Positions 42,613-52,393 of a stretch of DNA of 54,570 nucleotides are shown piece by piece. Numbering within the stretch: position 1 is the stretch's first letter; the number at the start of each line of letters is the position of its first letter. The translations under genes and the position numbers were made by a program. Source of the DNA: an uncultured Campylobacter sp. (GTDB taxonomy: Bacteria > Campylobacterota > Campylobacteria > Campylobacterales > Campylobacteraceae). The notes under the pieces are model-generated. The model was not told where the DNA came from. It ran no database searches and worked only from the letters and a program-made list of their open reading frames with translations. The DNA is taken from the NCBI RefSeq assembly GCF_937997535.1, contig NZ_CALKTT010000050.1, forward strand, positions 1 through 54,570. The letters are read 5' to 3'.

Positions 42613-42954
42613 ATGAATTGGGGAAGGGTAATTTACATATTTTTCGCTCTTATGAGTATGACTACGATCGGCGGATTTATTTACGAAAAGCATGAAATTT
42701 TGCTTTTCATCGCAACCAGCGTAAATGCGGTCTCGACGCTTTTGAAGGTGGGCGTGCGAAACATGCTCGCAGCCGAGCTTTTCGCAAGCTCGCTCGTAGC
42801 GGATCTGCACCTCATACCTGCGTTTGTTTTGATCTTGGTAGCTCCTGGGGATCTTTCGATCGTCACCTCGCTTGCGATCGGCGCGCTGCTTGCAAATTTC
42901 TTCTCGCTCATTTTGATCTCGATCGAATCTGCAAAAACAAGAGATGAATTTTAG
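42613..42954 (+). CDS. Small membrane protein (DUF6394-type)
   Basis: A 113-residue protein with three to four hydrophobic segments (for example VIYIFFALMSMTTIGGFIY and HLIPAFVLILVAPGDLSIV). A similar small protein sits between secF and leuS in other Campylobacter; I believe it is catalogued as DUF6394. The function is unknown; the tight position 9 bases after secF and 8 before leuS suggests co-expression. Confidence 0.8.
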   Translation: MNWGRVIYIFFALMSMTTIGGFIYEKHEILLFIATSVNAVSTLLKVGVRNMLAAELFASSLVADLHLIPAFVLILVAPGDLSIVTSLAIGALLANFFSLILISIESAKTRDEF

Positions 42955-42962
42955 GAGAGCCT

Positions 42963-45410
42963 ATGTCTTACGATAGTAAAAGCATTGAGCTTAAATGGCA
43001 GAAAATTTGGGACGATGAAGGGGTTTTCGAGCCTAAGGACGATTATAGCCTACCTAAAAAATATATCCTTTCGATGTTTCCCTACCCAAGCGGCCGCATT
43101 CACATGGGGCACGTGCGAAACTACAGCATCGGCGACGCGCTGAGCCGCTACTACAGGCTGCGCGGATACAACGTGCTTCAGCCGATCGGCTTTGACAGCT
43201 TCGGTATGCCTGCGGAAAATGCGGCGATCAAACACGGCACCCATCCCAAAACTTGGACCTACGAAAATATCGATTATATGAAAAACGAGCTGCACCGCCT
43301 GGGCTTTAGCTTTTCGGCTCGTCGCATGCTCGCCACCTCCGATCCGCTTTATACGCGCTGGGAGCAGGAATTTTTCATCAAACTTTTTGAAAAAGGGCTT
43401 ATCTACAGAAAAAACGCCGTGGTAAATTGGTGCGAGCACGATCAGACGGTGCTTGCCAACGAGCAGGTCGAGGAGGGCAGGTGCTGGCGCTGCGGCAACG
43501 AGGTCGTGCAAAAGCAGATGCCGGGCTATTATCTAAAAATCACCGCTTACGCTCAGGAGCTTTTGGATTGCCTAAAACAGCTTGAGGGCAAGTGGCCCGC
43601 TCAGGTGCTTACGATGCAGGAAAACTGGATCGGGCGCAGCGAGGGTTTGGAATTTAGCTTTAAATTTGACGAGCAAAGCAGCGCCATGCTTGGCGGCATC
43701 GAGGGCTTTAAGGTTTTTACGACGCGGCCCGATACGATCTACGGCATGAGCTACGCCGCGCTTGCGCCGGAACACGAGGTCGTAAAGAGACTTTTGGATA
43801 AAGGCTTACTTGACGCCCAGACTGCGGCGAAAGTAAGAGAAATTTTAAATCAAAGCCCGCGCGAGCGCCAAGCAAGCGATAAGGACGGCGTGAGCCTCGG
43901 AATCAGCGTGCTTCATCCGCTAAGCGGCAAAAAAATTCCCGTTTGGACCGCAAATTTCGTCCTAGCCGAATACGGCGGCGGCGCGGTTATGGCGGTGCCT
44001 GCGCATGATGAGAGAGACTTTGAGTTTGCGAAGAAATTTAACCTGCCGATCGTTCAAAGCATCGCTCCTAAAAGCGGCGATTACGACGCGAGCAAAGCTT
44101 ACGCCGAGAGCGGAGTTTTAGTAAATTCTGAAGAGTTTAGCGGCATGGATAGCGAGAAAGCAAAAAGTGCCGTTATCTCAAAATTTGAGGAGTTAAAGCT
44201 CGGACGCCGCGTGGTAAATTTTAAACTGCGCGATTGGGGAGTGAGCCGCCAGCGCTACTGGGGCGCGCCGATCCCGATGATCCACTGCCCAAAATGCGGG
44301 CTGGTAAGCGAAGAAATTTCAAATCTACCCGTAGAGCTTCCGCAGGACATCAAGATCACCGGCAAAGGCAACCCACTTGATACGCATCCTAGTTGGAAGT
44401 TTTGTAAATGCCCTAAATGCGGCGGCGACGGGGTGCGCGAAACCGACACGCTCGATACCTTTTTTGAAAGCTCATGGTATTTCGCGCGCTACGCAAGCGA
44501 CGAGCGAACGTGGCAGCAGCGGGCGTTTGACGAGCAAAGTGTGAATTACTGGATGAATGTCGATCAATATATCGGCGGCATTGAGCACGCGATTTTGCAC
44601 CTTTTATACGCAAGATTTTTCCAAAAGGCTCTTCGCGACATAGGCTATCTACGCGATAGCGAGCCGTTTGAGCGGCTGCTAACTCAGGGCATGGTGCTAA
44701 AAGATGGCGCAAAGATGAGTAAAAGCAAGGGCAACACCGTCGATCCCGATGATATCATCGAGAGATACGGCGCCGATACGGCGAGACTTTTTATACTTTT
44801 TGCAGCACCGCCGCAAAAGGAGCTTGAATGGAACGATAGCGCGGTAGAGGGCGCGTATAAATTTTTAAATCGCCTATACGATCGCGCCGAAAACGCCTAC
44901 GCTACGGATAAAATTCCGCAGATCGACCACGCAAGTCTAAATAAAGAGGAAAAATACGCCCGCCTCAAGGTTTACGAGGCGCTTAAGAAATCGCAGCAGG
45001 TTTATGAGAGCAGCTTTGCTTTCAATACCCTAATCGCCGCGTGTATGGAGGCGCTAAACGCCCTAAATGCGCAGAGTAACAAAGACGTATTCACTGAGGG
45101 CTACTTCGTGATCTTGTGCCTGCTAGAGCCTATCGTGCCGCACATCTGCGCCGAGCTTAGCGAGAGGCTGTTTAAGAGGCGGAATTTCGGCGAGCTGCGA
45201 GTTTGCGAAGAGGTCTTTGAGAGCGATACGATCAAGCTTGCCGTCACGATTAACGGCAAAAAACGCGCCGAGTTTGAAGCGGATGCAGGCCTAAGCGAGG
45301 GCGAAATTTTAAGCCTTGCGAAGCAAAACTGCGCCAAATGGCTAGAGGGCAAGAGCATCGTAAAAGAAATTTATGTCAAAAACAAGCTTGTAAATTTGGT
45401 GATAAAGTAG
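42963..45410 (+). CDS. leuS: Leucyl-tRNA synthetase
   Basis: An 815-residue class I synthetase. The HIGH motif is in PYPSGRIHMGHVRNY (about residues 39-53), zinc-finger-like WCEHDQTVLANEQ and CWRCGNEV, editing domain with TTRPDTIYGMSYAAL (about 256-270) and GAVMAVPAHDERD (about 340-352), and KMSKS in KDGAKMSKSKGNTVDPD (about 580-596). The editing site motifs look intact. AGGAG precedes the ATG. Confidence 0.96.
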   Translation: MSYDSKSIELKWQKIWDDEGVFEPKDDYSLPKKYILSMFPYPSGRIHMGHVRNYSIGDALSRYYRLRGYNVLQPIGFDSFGMPAENAAIKHGTHPKTWTYENIDYMKNELHRLGFSFSARRMLATSDPLYTRWEQEFFIKLFEKGLIYRKNAVVNWCEHDQTVLANEQVEEGRCWRCGNEVVQKQMPGYYLKITAYAQELLDCLKQLEGKWPAQVLTMQENWIGRSEGLEFSFKFDEQSSAMLGGIEGFKVFTTRPDTIYGMSYAALAPEHEVVKRLLDKGLLDAQTAAKVREILNQSPRERQASDKDGVSLGISVLHPLSGKKIPVWTANFVLAEYGGGAVMAVPAHDERDFEFAKKFNLPIVQSIAPKSGDYDASKAYAESGVLVNSEEFSGMDSEKAKSAVISKFEELKLGRRVVNFKLRDWGVSRQRYWGAPIPMIHCPKCGLVSEEISNLPVELPQDIKITGKGNPLDTHPSWKFCKCPKCGGDGVRETDTLDTFFESSWYFARYASDERTWQQRAFDEQSVNYWMNVDQYIGGIEHAILHLLYARFFQKALRDIGYLRDSEPFERLLTQGMVLKDGAKMSKSKGNTVDPDDIIERYGADTARLFILFAAPPQKELEWNDSAVEGAYKFLNRLYDRAENAYATDKIPQIDHASLNKEEKYARLKVYEALKKSQQVYESSFAFNTLIAACMEALNALNAQSNKDVFTEGYFVILCLLEPIVPHICAELSERLFKRRNFGELRVCEEVFESDTIKLAVTINGKKRAEFEADAGLSEGEILSLAKQNCAKWLEGKSIVKEIYVKNKLVNLVIK

Positions 45411-45416
45411 GCGAAG

Positions 45417-45956
45417 ATGAGAAGAGTTTTAACCGTTTTTTGTTTGATTTTTTTAATCGGCTGCGGCTACAAGCCCGTTTCAAGGATCGCGAAAGAGACG
45501 ATGAGAGGAAGCGTATTTGTGGATGTAATGATGAGCAAGACCGATCCGCAAAACACTGTCGCTATCAAAGATGCGATCAGGCAGGGTATAGTTCAGCGCC
45601 TAGGGATGAGCCTTTCGGATAAAAACTCGGCGCAGACGATTGTAGTAGCGAGCATAAAAAGCCTAAGCTTTAGCGAGCTTTCATACGATCAGTTCGGCTA
45701 TGTCACTAGCTACCGCGCAAATCTCATCGTAAATTTTAGCACCGAGCTTAAAAACGGCGAGGTTTTCAGCAAGGATTGCGTTGGCGATTACGATTTTAAA
45801 GTTAGCCGCCTAGTCAAAAATAGCTACGATACGAGCTCGATCATTAGCGATAAGGATCGCTATAAGGCGATCGAAAATGCCTCTGCGCAGGCGTTTGACG
45901 AGTTTATTTCGGCGCTTGCGATTAGGGGATTCAGACTTGAGCGGGCGCAGCATTAA
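45417..45956 (+). CDS. lptE: LPS-assembly lipoprotein LptE
   Basis: A 179-residue lipoprotein with the lipobox LIGC at about residues 13-16 and mature start CGYKPVSRIAKE. The body has the LptE pattern GSVFVDVMMSKTDPQN with alternating beta strands. LptE plugs the LptD barrel and is needed to insert lipopolysaccharide in the outer membrane. It lies 6 bases after leuS and overlaps folC by 20 bases; this order is conserved in Campylobacter. Confidence 0.88.
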   Translation: MRRVLTVFCLIFLIGCGYKPVSRIAKETMRGSVFVDVMMSKTDPQNTVAIKDAIRQGIVQRLGMSLSDKNSAQTIVVASIKSLSFSELSYDQFGYVTSYRANLIVNFSTELKNGEVFSKDCVGDYDFKVSRLVKNSYDTSSIISDKDRYKAIENASAQAFDEFISALAIRGFRLERAQH

Positions 45957-47580
45957 AGAATTTTTGCAAAATCGCCCGATTTATTACAAAAAAATCGACT
46001 ACGAGCGCTTCCCGCGGGCATATGCCGCCATTAAAGATAAAATTCCGCTCAAAAACGTCATTCAGATCATCGGCACCAACGGCAAGGGAAGCACCGGGCG
46101 ATTTTTGGCTAACGCGATCGCCGCAGCGGGCTTTAGCGTCGGGCACTACACCAGCCCGCACGTTTTTAGGCTCAACGAGCGCATCTATCTAGGCGGACGC
46201 ATCGCGCAAATCCCAGTTTTTGCGTTAAATTCCGACGCTTCAAATTTTAAAAACGAGCAAAATTCCGCTTCGGCGTCAAATTTTACGGAAAAACAAAATT
46301 CCATAAAGATGCAAAATTTTGCGAACAGAGAAAATTCAGCCTCTCAAATTTCTATTTCTAATTTGCAAAATTCCACCACGCAGGATTTTATCGCCATGCA
46401 GAATTCGCATGGTGAGCGGAATTCTGCCCTGCAAAGCTTCGTTTCTGCCACACGAAATTTTTGTAGCGAGCAGAATTTTATCGCGCGAAATTCGATAGAT
46501 ACGCAAAATTCTGCTTCTACACAAAATTTATGGAATTCGCAAGATCTCAAATCGCCGTCTGAGCAAAATTTCAAATTCTCATCTGAGCAAAATTTTAAAT
46601 CTCCGCTAGGATCAAATTTTAAATCCGCTCAAAGCTCGCTTCCCATTTCGCTAGGTCGTGATGCTACGGATGAGGAGCTTGATTTCGCGCATGAGTTTTT
46701 GCAAGAGAGCTTGCCCGCGGAGTTTAAAGATAGCCTGTCGTATTTCGAGTATCTCACTCTTGCGGCGGCAGTGCTTTTTAGGGATTGCGATTACTGCGTG
46801 ATCGAGGCTGGGATGGGCGGAGAATTTGACGCTACATCGAGCTTTGGGCGCACGCTGTCGCTTTTTACACCGATCGGCACCGATCATTTGGGTATGCTAG
46901 GACAAAATCTAGAGCAGATCGCCCACACCAAGCTCATTACGATGGATAAGGAAGCGATTTTAAGCGATGAGATGAGCGAGGTTCCGCTTCGTATCGCGCG
47001 GCAGATCGCAGAGCAAAAAGGAACTCATTTGAGGTTTACAGCAGAGCTTTTAAGCAAGAGCGAGCAAGCGCAGATCGTAGAGTTTTGCGCACGCAACGAT
47101 CTGCCTAAATTTCAAATTTCAAATTTAGCTCTAGCGCTTGCCGCAATGAAATTTTTAAATTTGAAATTTGAAATTTCGCAGCTACCGCCTCTAAATTTAC
47201 GCGGCAGGATGGAAATTTTGGCGCCTAATTTACGCGTGGACGTCGGGCACAACGAGCTTGCGGCGCAGCAAGTCGCCCGTGAAATTACCGAAATCTACAG
47301 GGGCAGAAAGATCGTGCTGATTTACAACGCCTTTGCCGATAAGGACGTAGCTGCTGTGCTGCGGACTTTAGCGCCCGTGGTAGAGCGCGTGGAGATCTTT
47401 AACTACGAGGTTGCGGATCGCGAAATGGCGGCAGAGGCGATAACCCGTGCGCTTGACGCGCTTAAAATTCCGTATTCGCCGTTTCGCGGCGAGCTTAGAG
47501 CGGAGGAGGAGTATTTGGTTTTCGGCTCGTTTCATTTGGTAGAAAATTTCATTTTATGGCTTGAGGCGCGCCGTGGCTAA
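45937..47580 (+). CDS. folC: Folylpolyglutamate/dihydrofolate synthase with a low-complexity insert
   Basis: A Mur-ligase-family enzyme that adds glutamates to folates. P-loop IGTNGKGSTGRFLANAI near residues 42-58, GHYTSPHVFRLNERI near 67-81, CVIEAGMGGEFDATSSF near 287-303, and PIGTDHLGMLGQNLEQIAHTK near 312-332 are intact. It has 547 residues against about 390 usual in Campylobacter. The excess is an Asn/Ser/Gln-rich block at about 93-235 (QNS, QNF, EQNF units). I chose the TTG at 45937 because AGGGG precedes it and homologues start near this point; the frame also opens at 45877. The block lies in a loop, so activity may persist. Confidence 0.88.
   Translation: MSGRSIKEFLQNRPIYYKKIDYERFPRAYAAIKDKIPLKNVIQIIGTNGKGSTGRFLANAIAAAGFSVGHYTSPHVFRLNERIYLGGRIAQIPVFALNSDASNFKNEQNSASASNFTEKQNSIKMQNFANRENSASQISISNLQNSTTQDFIAMQNSHGERNSALQSFVSATRNFCSEQNFIARNSIDTQNSASTQNLWNSQDLKSPSEQNFKFSSEQNFKSPLGSNFKSAQSSLPISLGRDATDEELDFAHEFLQESLPAEFKDSLSYFEYLTLAAAVLFRDCDYCVIEAGMGGEFDATSSFGRTLSLFTPIGTDHLGMLGQNLEQIAHTKLITMDKEAILSDEMSEVPLRIARQIAEQKGTHLRFTAELLSKSEQAQIVEFCARNDLPKFQISNLALALAAMKFLNLKFEISQLPPLNLRGRMEILAPNLRVDVGHNELAAQQVAREITEIYRGRKIVLIYNAFADKDVAAVLRTLAPVVERVEIFNYEVADREMAAEAITRALDALKIPYSPFRGELRAEEEYLVFGSFHLVENFILWLEARRG
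46215..46640 (+). repeat. AAATTT/AAATTC-word low-complexity block inside folC
   Basis: About 425 bases, in frame, with CAAAATTTT, CAAAATTCC or AAATTTT words every 15-30 bases, the densest example in the window. It separates the LGGRIAQIPVF segment from the following TDEELDFAHEFLQE helix, which is continuous in ordinary FolC. Confidence 0.6.
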
Positions 47581-48466
47581 AACTAAACTTACCCTAAGCG
47601 ATCACTTTGGCACCAAGACGCTGTATTTCGGCGAAAATTTTAGATTTCAACTTAAAATTTTATCCGCGTTTTTCGTAATTTTTCTGCTCGTTCTGTTTTT
47701 TGCGATCTTTAAACTCGCGAGCGACCGCTCAAATTTAAAGGAGCTAAACAAAACCCTATACGCCGAAAATCTCGCGCTAAAAGAGCAAAATATCGCGCTT
47801 GAGGGCAAAAACGAGGAGGTGCTTGCCAAGCTGGACGGACGCGAAGACGATGGAGGCGGGCTGGATAGTGATATCCAGGTAATGCTTGCGATGAATGAGA
47901 TGAAAAAGGAGCGTAAAAAGGGCTCCGGCGCGCATATCGCAGCTAGCGAAAAAACGGCGAGCGCGATTCTTAGCGCTGTGCCTAACGGACTTCCGATGCA
48001 GTATCGTGGCGTCACTAGCCCTTTTGGGATGCGCACTCATCCGATCAGCGGCGTTATGAGGATGCACCACGGCATAGACTTGCGAGCGAGTGAGGGCACT
48101 CCGGTGTTTGCGACAGCAGAAGGCTTCGTGCAGTTTGCAGGTGGTAGCGGCAGCGGATATGGAATTTTAGTGATTTTATCGCACAATTATGGCTTTGAAA
48201 CCCGCTACGGCCACCTTAGCTCCGCGGTCGTAACGCCCGGTTCTTGGGTTAAAAAGGGCGATCTTATCGGCTATAGCGGCAACACCGGCTACAGCACCGG
48301 CCCACACCTGCATTACGAAGTTAGGTTTTTGGCTCAAAGCGTCGATCCTGCAAATTTTATGAGCTGGAACGCGCAAAATTTTAAAAATATCTCAACCTTG
48401 GAGCCTAACGTATCGTGGCAGGAGATCGCGAACGTCGTGCAGCACCAGATCGAAAGGTTTAAATAA
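47573..48466 (+). CDS. Membrane-anchored M23 peptidoglycan endopeptidase
   Basis: About 297 residues from the GTG at 47573, which has GAGG 6 bases upstream (a TTG at 47561 is also in frame). It has a membrane segment (about residues 26-45), a coiled coil (about 50-105), then an M23 domain with intact metal ligands: GMRTHPISGVMRMHHGIDL, HNYGFETRYGHLS and GPHLHYEVRF. It probably cuts D,D or D,L crosslinks in the periplasm and influences cell shape, as Campylobacter/Helicobacter M23 enzymes do. Overlaps folC by 8 bases and mfd by one. Confidence 0.9.
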   Translation: MAKTKLTLSDHFGTKTLYFGENFRFQLKILSAFFVIFLLVLFFAIFKLASDRSNLKELNKTLYAENLALKEQNIALEGKNEEVLAKLDGREDDGGGLDSDIQVMLAMNEMKKERKKGSGAHIAASEKTASAILSAVPNGLPMQYRGVTSPFGMRTHPISGVMRMHHGIDLRASEGTPVFATAEGFVQFAGGSGSGYGILVILSHNYGFETRYGHLSSAVVTPGSWVKKGDLIGYSGNTGYSTGPHLHYEVRFLAQSVDPANFMSWNAQNFKNISTLEPNVSWQEIANVVQHQIERFK

Positions 48467-51426
48467 TGCAGGCCGAGGTTTACGAATACTTTTTGCAAAA
48501 CCAAAAAGAGCTTTTGATCTGCGAGGACGATAAAGAGGCTGCAGCGTGCGAGCAGGTGCTTAAATTTATGGGCTACGCAACCTTTTGCTTGCCTGATTTT
48601 AGAGCTAGCTTCGGCGAGGATCTGCGCAGCTACATGGGCGAGCTAGCGGGCATCAGCACCGCTCTTAGCGCGTTTTACAAAGCAAGCGGCAAAAAAATTT
48701 TAATCTCGCCCGTCCGCACAATCCTAAACAAACTCCCCGCCGCAAGCCATCTGCGCCCGTTAAATATAAAATTTGGAAGCGAATTAAACTTAAGCGAGCT
48801 AAAAGAGGAAATTTTACGCCTGGGATACGACGTGCGCGACATCGTCGAAAGTATGGGCGAGGTGAGCTTCCGTGGCGAGATTATCGATATTTTTTCGGTA
48901 GGAAGCGAAAGCGCGGTTAGAATTCTGCTCGACGGCGAGACGGTCGAGAGTATCAGGCGCTTTGACGTCGCGACGCAAAAAAGCGAAAAAGATGAGCTTG
49001 CGCAGGTCGAGATAGCGCCGTTTTTAGCAAATTTAAGCGAGGACGAGTTTGAGAGCGTGAGCGAAAAGATATCGCGCGCGGACAGCGACGCGTTGGCGCA
49101 CGATCTGGGCTCGCTCGGGTTTTGGTTCATTGAGGGCTTCGTAGATTACACGGAGGCGTTTGATTGCGTCTTGCTGCACGAGATCAAAAAGGATGAAATT
49201 TTTTCCGAGCGCAATTTGGATTTTTTAGACGCGATCGAGGTATTGCCTGCGGCGCGTAAATTTAAAGACCTTGCCGTAACACCGTCGCAGGAATTTTTTG
49301 AATTTCACCGCAGCGAGGCTATCACGCTGATCGCGCGAAACGACGCGCTGCTCACGCCGTTTGATCTTAGCGGATTTAGCAATATCGAAATTTTACGCGA
49401 GGATTTCGTCGTAAATTTAATAAGCACCGAGCGGATCATCCTTTCGCTAAACAAAGCGGCGCCTAAAAAGCGCATGCGAAGATCGAGCCTAGCTCTGGAT
49501 GAGCTAAACGTGGGCGATTTTGTCGTGCACGAAGATCACGGTATAGCTAAATTTAACGGACTTGAGCTCATCGAGGTGATGGGGCGCAGTAAGGAGTTCG
49601 TATCCCTACTCTACGAGGGCGGCGACAAGCTGCTGCTGCCGGTCGAGTATCTAAACAAGATCGATCGCTACGTCGCAAGCGGCGGTGCGGTAAGCTTGGA
49701 TCATCTGGGCAGGGCGAGCTTTTCAAAAATTAAAGAGCGAGTGCGCGAAAAGCTCTTTGCGATCGCTTCAAAGATCATCGCGCTGGCTGCCAAGCGCGAG
49801 CTGGTGCGAGGGCTCGTCATCAAAAACGAAAGCGCGGATTATGCGAAATTTTTAAGCGCAAGCGGCTTTAGCTACACGAGCGATCAGCAAAAGGCGGTGG
49901 GCGCGATTTTGGCGGATCTGCAAAGCGGCAAGGTGATGGATCGCCTACTTAGCGGCGACGTAGGCTTTGGAAAGACCGAGGTTGCGATGAATGCGATCTT
50001 TACTTGCATCCGCAGCGGTCATTCTGTGCTGTTTTTCGTACCCACTACGCTGCTTAGCTCGCAGCATTACGCCACGCTTAGCGAGCGCTTTAGGGAGTTT
50101 GAAATTCCTGTTTTCAAGCTCGATCGCTTCAGTAGCGCGAGGCAAAAAAGTGAAATTTTAAAGCGCCTGCAAAGCGGCGAGGCGATCGTCGTGGTCGGCA
50201 CGCACTCGCTTTTAAATTTAAACCCCGCAAATTTAGGGCTCATAATCATCGATGAGGAGCATAAATTCGGCGTTAAGCAAAAGGAGCGGCTCAAAGAGAA
50301 AAGCGCCGCCTCGCACCTGCTTAGTATGTCCGCGACGCCGATACCGCGCAGTCTAAATATGGCGCTAAGCTCGATTAAAAGCTACTCCACGCTACTTAGC
50401 CCGCCGCAGGACCGCCTCGACGTGCGCACCTTCGTCAAGCAGTGGGACGAAAAGATCATAAAAGAGGCGATCTCGCGCGAGCTGCGACGCGGCGGGCAGA
50501 TTTTTTACGTCCATAACCACATCGCGACGATGCAAAACGCCAAAAAGAAACTGCTTGAAATTTTGCCGAGCCTTAAAATTTTAATTTTGCACTCCAAGAT
50601 CGACGCCAAGACGACTGAGGATGAAATTTTAAAATTTGTAGCGGGCGGATACGATCTGCTACTTTGCACCAGCATCGTAGAAAGCGGCATTCATATGCCG
50701 CGCGTAAATACGATCATCGTCGAAAACGCTGATAAATTCGGTATCGCCGATCTACACCAGCTGCGCGGCCGCGTCGGGCGCAGCAACAAACAGGGCTTTT
50801 GCTATTTTTTGATCGAGGATAAAACCGCTCTTACGCAGGACGCGCTAAAACGGCTCATAGCGCTTGAGAGCAACTCGTTTTTGGGCAGCGGTTCGGTGCT
50901 AGCGTATCACGATCTTGAAATTCGCGGCGGCGGAAATCTGCTCGGAGAGGCGCAGAGTGGGCATATCGAAGCGATCGGCTACTCGCTTTATTTAAAGATG
51001 CTCGAAGAAGAAATCGGCAAGCTACTAAGCAGAAAGAGCGCCGCTGCGAGCGTGGAGCTTAAAATTTCGGTAAACGCCTTTTTAAACTCGGAATTTATCA
51101 GAGAGGATCGCCTGCGCCTGGATCTTTACAGGCGGCTTAGCAAGTGCGCAGAGGCGAGCGAAGTGCTTGAAATTTTCGGCGAGATCGAGGATCGCTTCGG
51201 GCGCGCGGACGTCTACACTAAGCAATTTATCGACGTGATGATGATTAAGGTTTTGGCTACGAAGCTTGGCTTGCGCGTGATTTCGAGCATGGATGAAAAT
51301 ATCTTAATCACCCTTGCAAACGGCGATAAGGTGCGATTAAAGGCGCAGACGCGCGACGATGATGATGTGATAAGCGAAATTTTGATCTATCTGCGAAGGG
51401 AGCTAAAAAATGCGAACTTGCGATGA
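48466..51426 (+). CDS. mfd: Transcription-repair coupling factor
   Basis: A 986-residue SF2 translocase that removes stalled RNA polymerase and recruits UvrA. UvrB-like N-terminal part (about 1-330); RNAP-interacting domain (about 345-410; ELNVGDFVVHEDHGIAKFNG); Walker A in LLSGDVGFGKTEVAMNAIF (about 494-512); DEEH in LIIIDEEHKFGVKQKERL; LSMSATPIPRSLNMAL; VESGIHMPRVNTIIVENAD; LHQLRGRVGRS; and a C-terminal TRCF domain. Shorter than the E. coli protein (about 1150), as usual in epsilonproteobacteria. Its ATG overlaps the M23 stop by one base. Confidence 0.95.
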   Translation: MQAEVYEYFLQNQKELLICEDDKEAAACEQVLKFMGYATFCLPDFRASFGEDLRSYMGELAGISTALSAFYKASGKKILISPVRTILNKLPAASHLRPLNIKFGSELNLSELKEEILRLGYDVRDIVESMGEVSFRGEIIDIFSVGSESAVRILLDGETVESIRRFDVATQKSEKDELAQVEIAPFLANLSEDEFESVSEKISRADSDALAHDLGSLGFWFIEGFVDYTEAFDCVLLHEIKKDEIFSERNLDFLDAIEVLPAARKFKDLAVTPSQEFFEFHRSEAITLIARNDALLTPFDLSGFSNIEILREDFVVNLISTERIILSLNKAAPKKRMRRSSLALDELNVGDFVVHEDHGIAKFNGLELIEVMGRSKEFVSLLYEGGDKLLLPVEYLNKIDRYVASGGAVSLDHLGRASFSKIKERVREKLFAIASKIIALAAKRELVRGLVIKNESADYAKFLSASGFSYTSDQQKAVGAILADLQSGKVMDRLLSGDVGFGKTEVAMNAIFTCIRSGHSVLFFVPTTLLSSQHYATLSERFREFEIPVFKLDRFSSARQKSEILKRLQSGEAIVVVGTHSLLNLNPANLGLIIIDEEHKFGVKQKERLKEKSAASHLLSMSATPIPRSLNMALSSIKSYSTLLSPPQDRLDVRTFVKQWDEKIIKEAISRELRRGGQIFYVHNHIATMQNAKKKLLEILPSLKILILHSKIDAKTTEDEILKFVAGGYDLLLCTSIVESGIHMPRVNTIIVENADKFGIADLHQLRGRVGRSNKQGFCYFLIEDKTALTQDALKRLIALESNSFLGSGSVLAYHDLEIRGGGNLLGEAQSGHIEAIGYSLYLKMLEEEIGKLLSRKSAAASVELKISVNAFLNSEFIREDRLRLDLYRRLSKCAEASEVLEIFGEIEDRFGRADVYTKQFIDVMMIKVLATKLGLRVISSMDENILITLANGDKVRLKAQTRDDDDVISEILIYLRRELKNANLR

Positions 51427-52393
51427 AAATATCAAAAAAAGCGCGAGCAAAAGCAGAAGCGAAGAGTTAAATTTGGACGCGGCGAGCGGTTTAAATTTAG
51501 CGCCGCAAGCCGTCCTAAAAAGCGCACAGAGAGGCGCTAGCGAGCAAATTTATTTCAGCGATTTTGGCGCGATTGATTGGCGCGCGGTGCAGGTCGCCGT
51601 CTTTCGCGCAAATAAAAAGGCGCTAAAGATCGTCCGTGACATCGATTTTACCGAACTTGACGTGCTTGTGGGGTTAGAGAGCCAAAAATCGGCTCTTACA
51701 AAAAACACGGACGCCTTCCTGCGCGGCGCGAGTGCCAACCACGCGCTACTATGGGGCGAGAGCGGCTGCGGCAAATCAAGCCTTGCGAAGGCGGTTTTTT
51801 CTAAATTTATCCCGCAAGGCCTTAAGATCATCGAGATCGGCAGAGACGATCTGGGCTATCTCGCGGATATAATCGACGCGATCCGCGAAACGAGCTTTAA
51901 ATTTATCATTTTTTGCGACGATTTGAGCTTTGAGCTCGGTGAGAGCGGTTACAAGCACCTAAAACCGCTACTTGAAGGCTCACTGGAGCGTGCGCCGCGC
52001 AACGTGCTGATGTATGCGACGTCCAACCGCCGCCACATCGTAGGCGAATGCGCAAGCGATAACGACGCCGCGCAGATAAGCCGCGGCGAGCTGCACCTAA
52101 GCGACGCGGCGAACGAGCGAATCAGCCTTAGCGAGCGCTTTGGACTACAGCTAAGCTTTTACGGCGGGAGCATGCATGAGTATTTAGGGATCGTAGATGC
52201 CTATTTTGCGGCTGCGCAAGGCATGAGCGCGGCGGAATTTCGCCTGAGCTTTGCTGCAAATTTAGACGAGCTACATGCAAAGGCGCGTGAGTTTGCGATG
52301 CTTCGCGCAAGCCGCAGCGGCCGCGCGGCAAAGCAGTTTTTCTTGAGTTTCGGCGAGGAATTTTTTGCAAATTTAAAAGGCGGCGGCAGATGA
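51410..52393 (+). CDS. AAA-type ATPase, DUF815 family
   Basis: A 327-residue protein with Walker A LLWGESGCGKSSLAKAVFSKF near residues 113-133, Walker B FIIFCDDLSFE near 165-175, and sensor MYATSNRRHIVGE near 200-212. These, with DVLVGLESQKSALTKNTDAFL, mark the DUF815 ATPases. Members resemble chaperone-loader or protease-linked ATPases; no role is established. The N-terminus is Ser/Asn-rich. Overlaps mfd by 17 bases and the following short gene by 4 (ATGA). Confidence 0.88.
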   Translation: MRTCDENIKKSASKSRSEELNLDAASGLNLAPQAVLKSAQRGASEQIYFSDFGAIDWRAVQVAVFRANKKALKIVRDIDFTELDVLVGLESQKSALTKNTDAFLRGASANHALLWGESGCGKSSLAKAVFSKFIPQGLKIIEIGRDDLGYLADIIDAIRETSFKFIIFCDDLSFELGESGYKHLKPLLEGSLERAPRNVLMYATSNRRHIVGECASDNDAAQISRGELHLSDAANERISLSERFGLQLSFYGGSMHEYLGIVDAYFAAAQGMSAAEFRLSFAANLDELHAKAREFAMLRASRSGRAAKQFFLSFGEEFFANLKGGGR

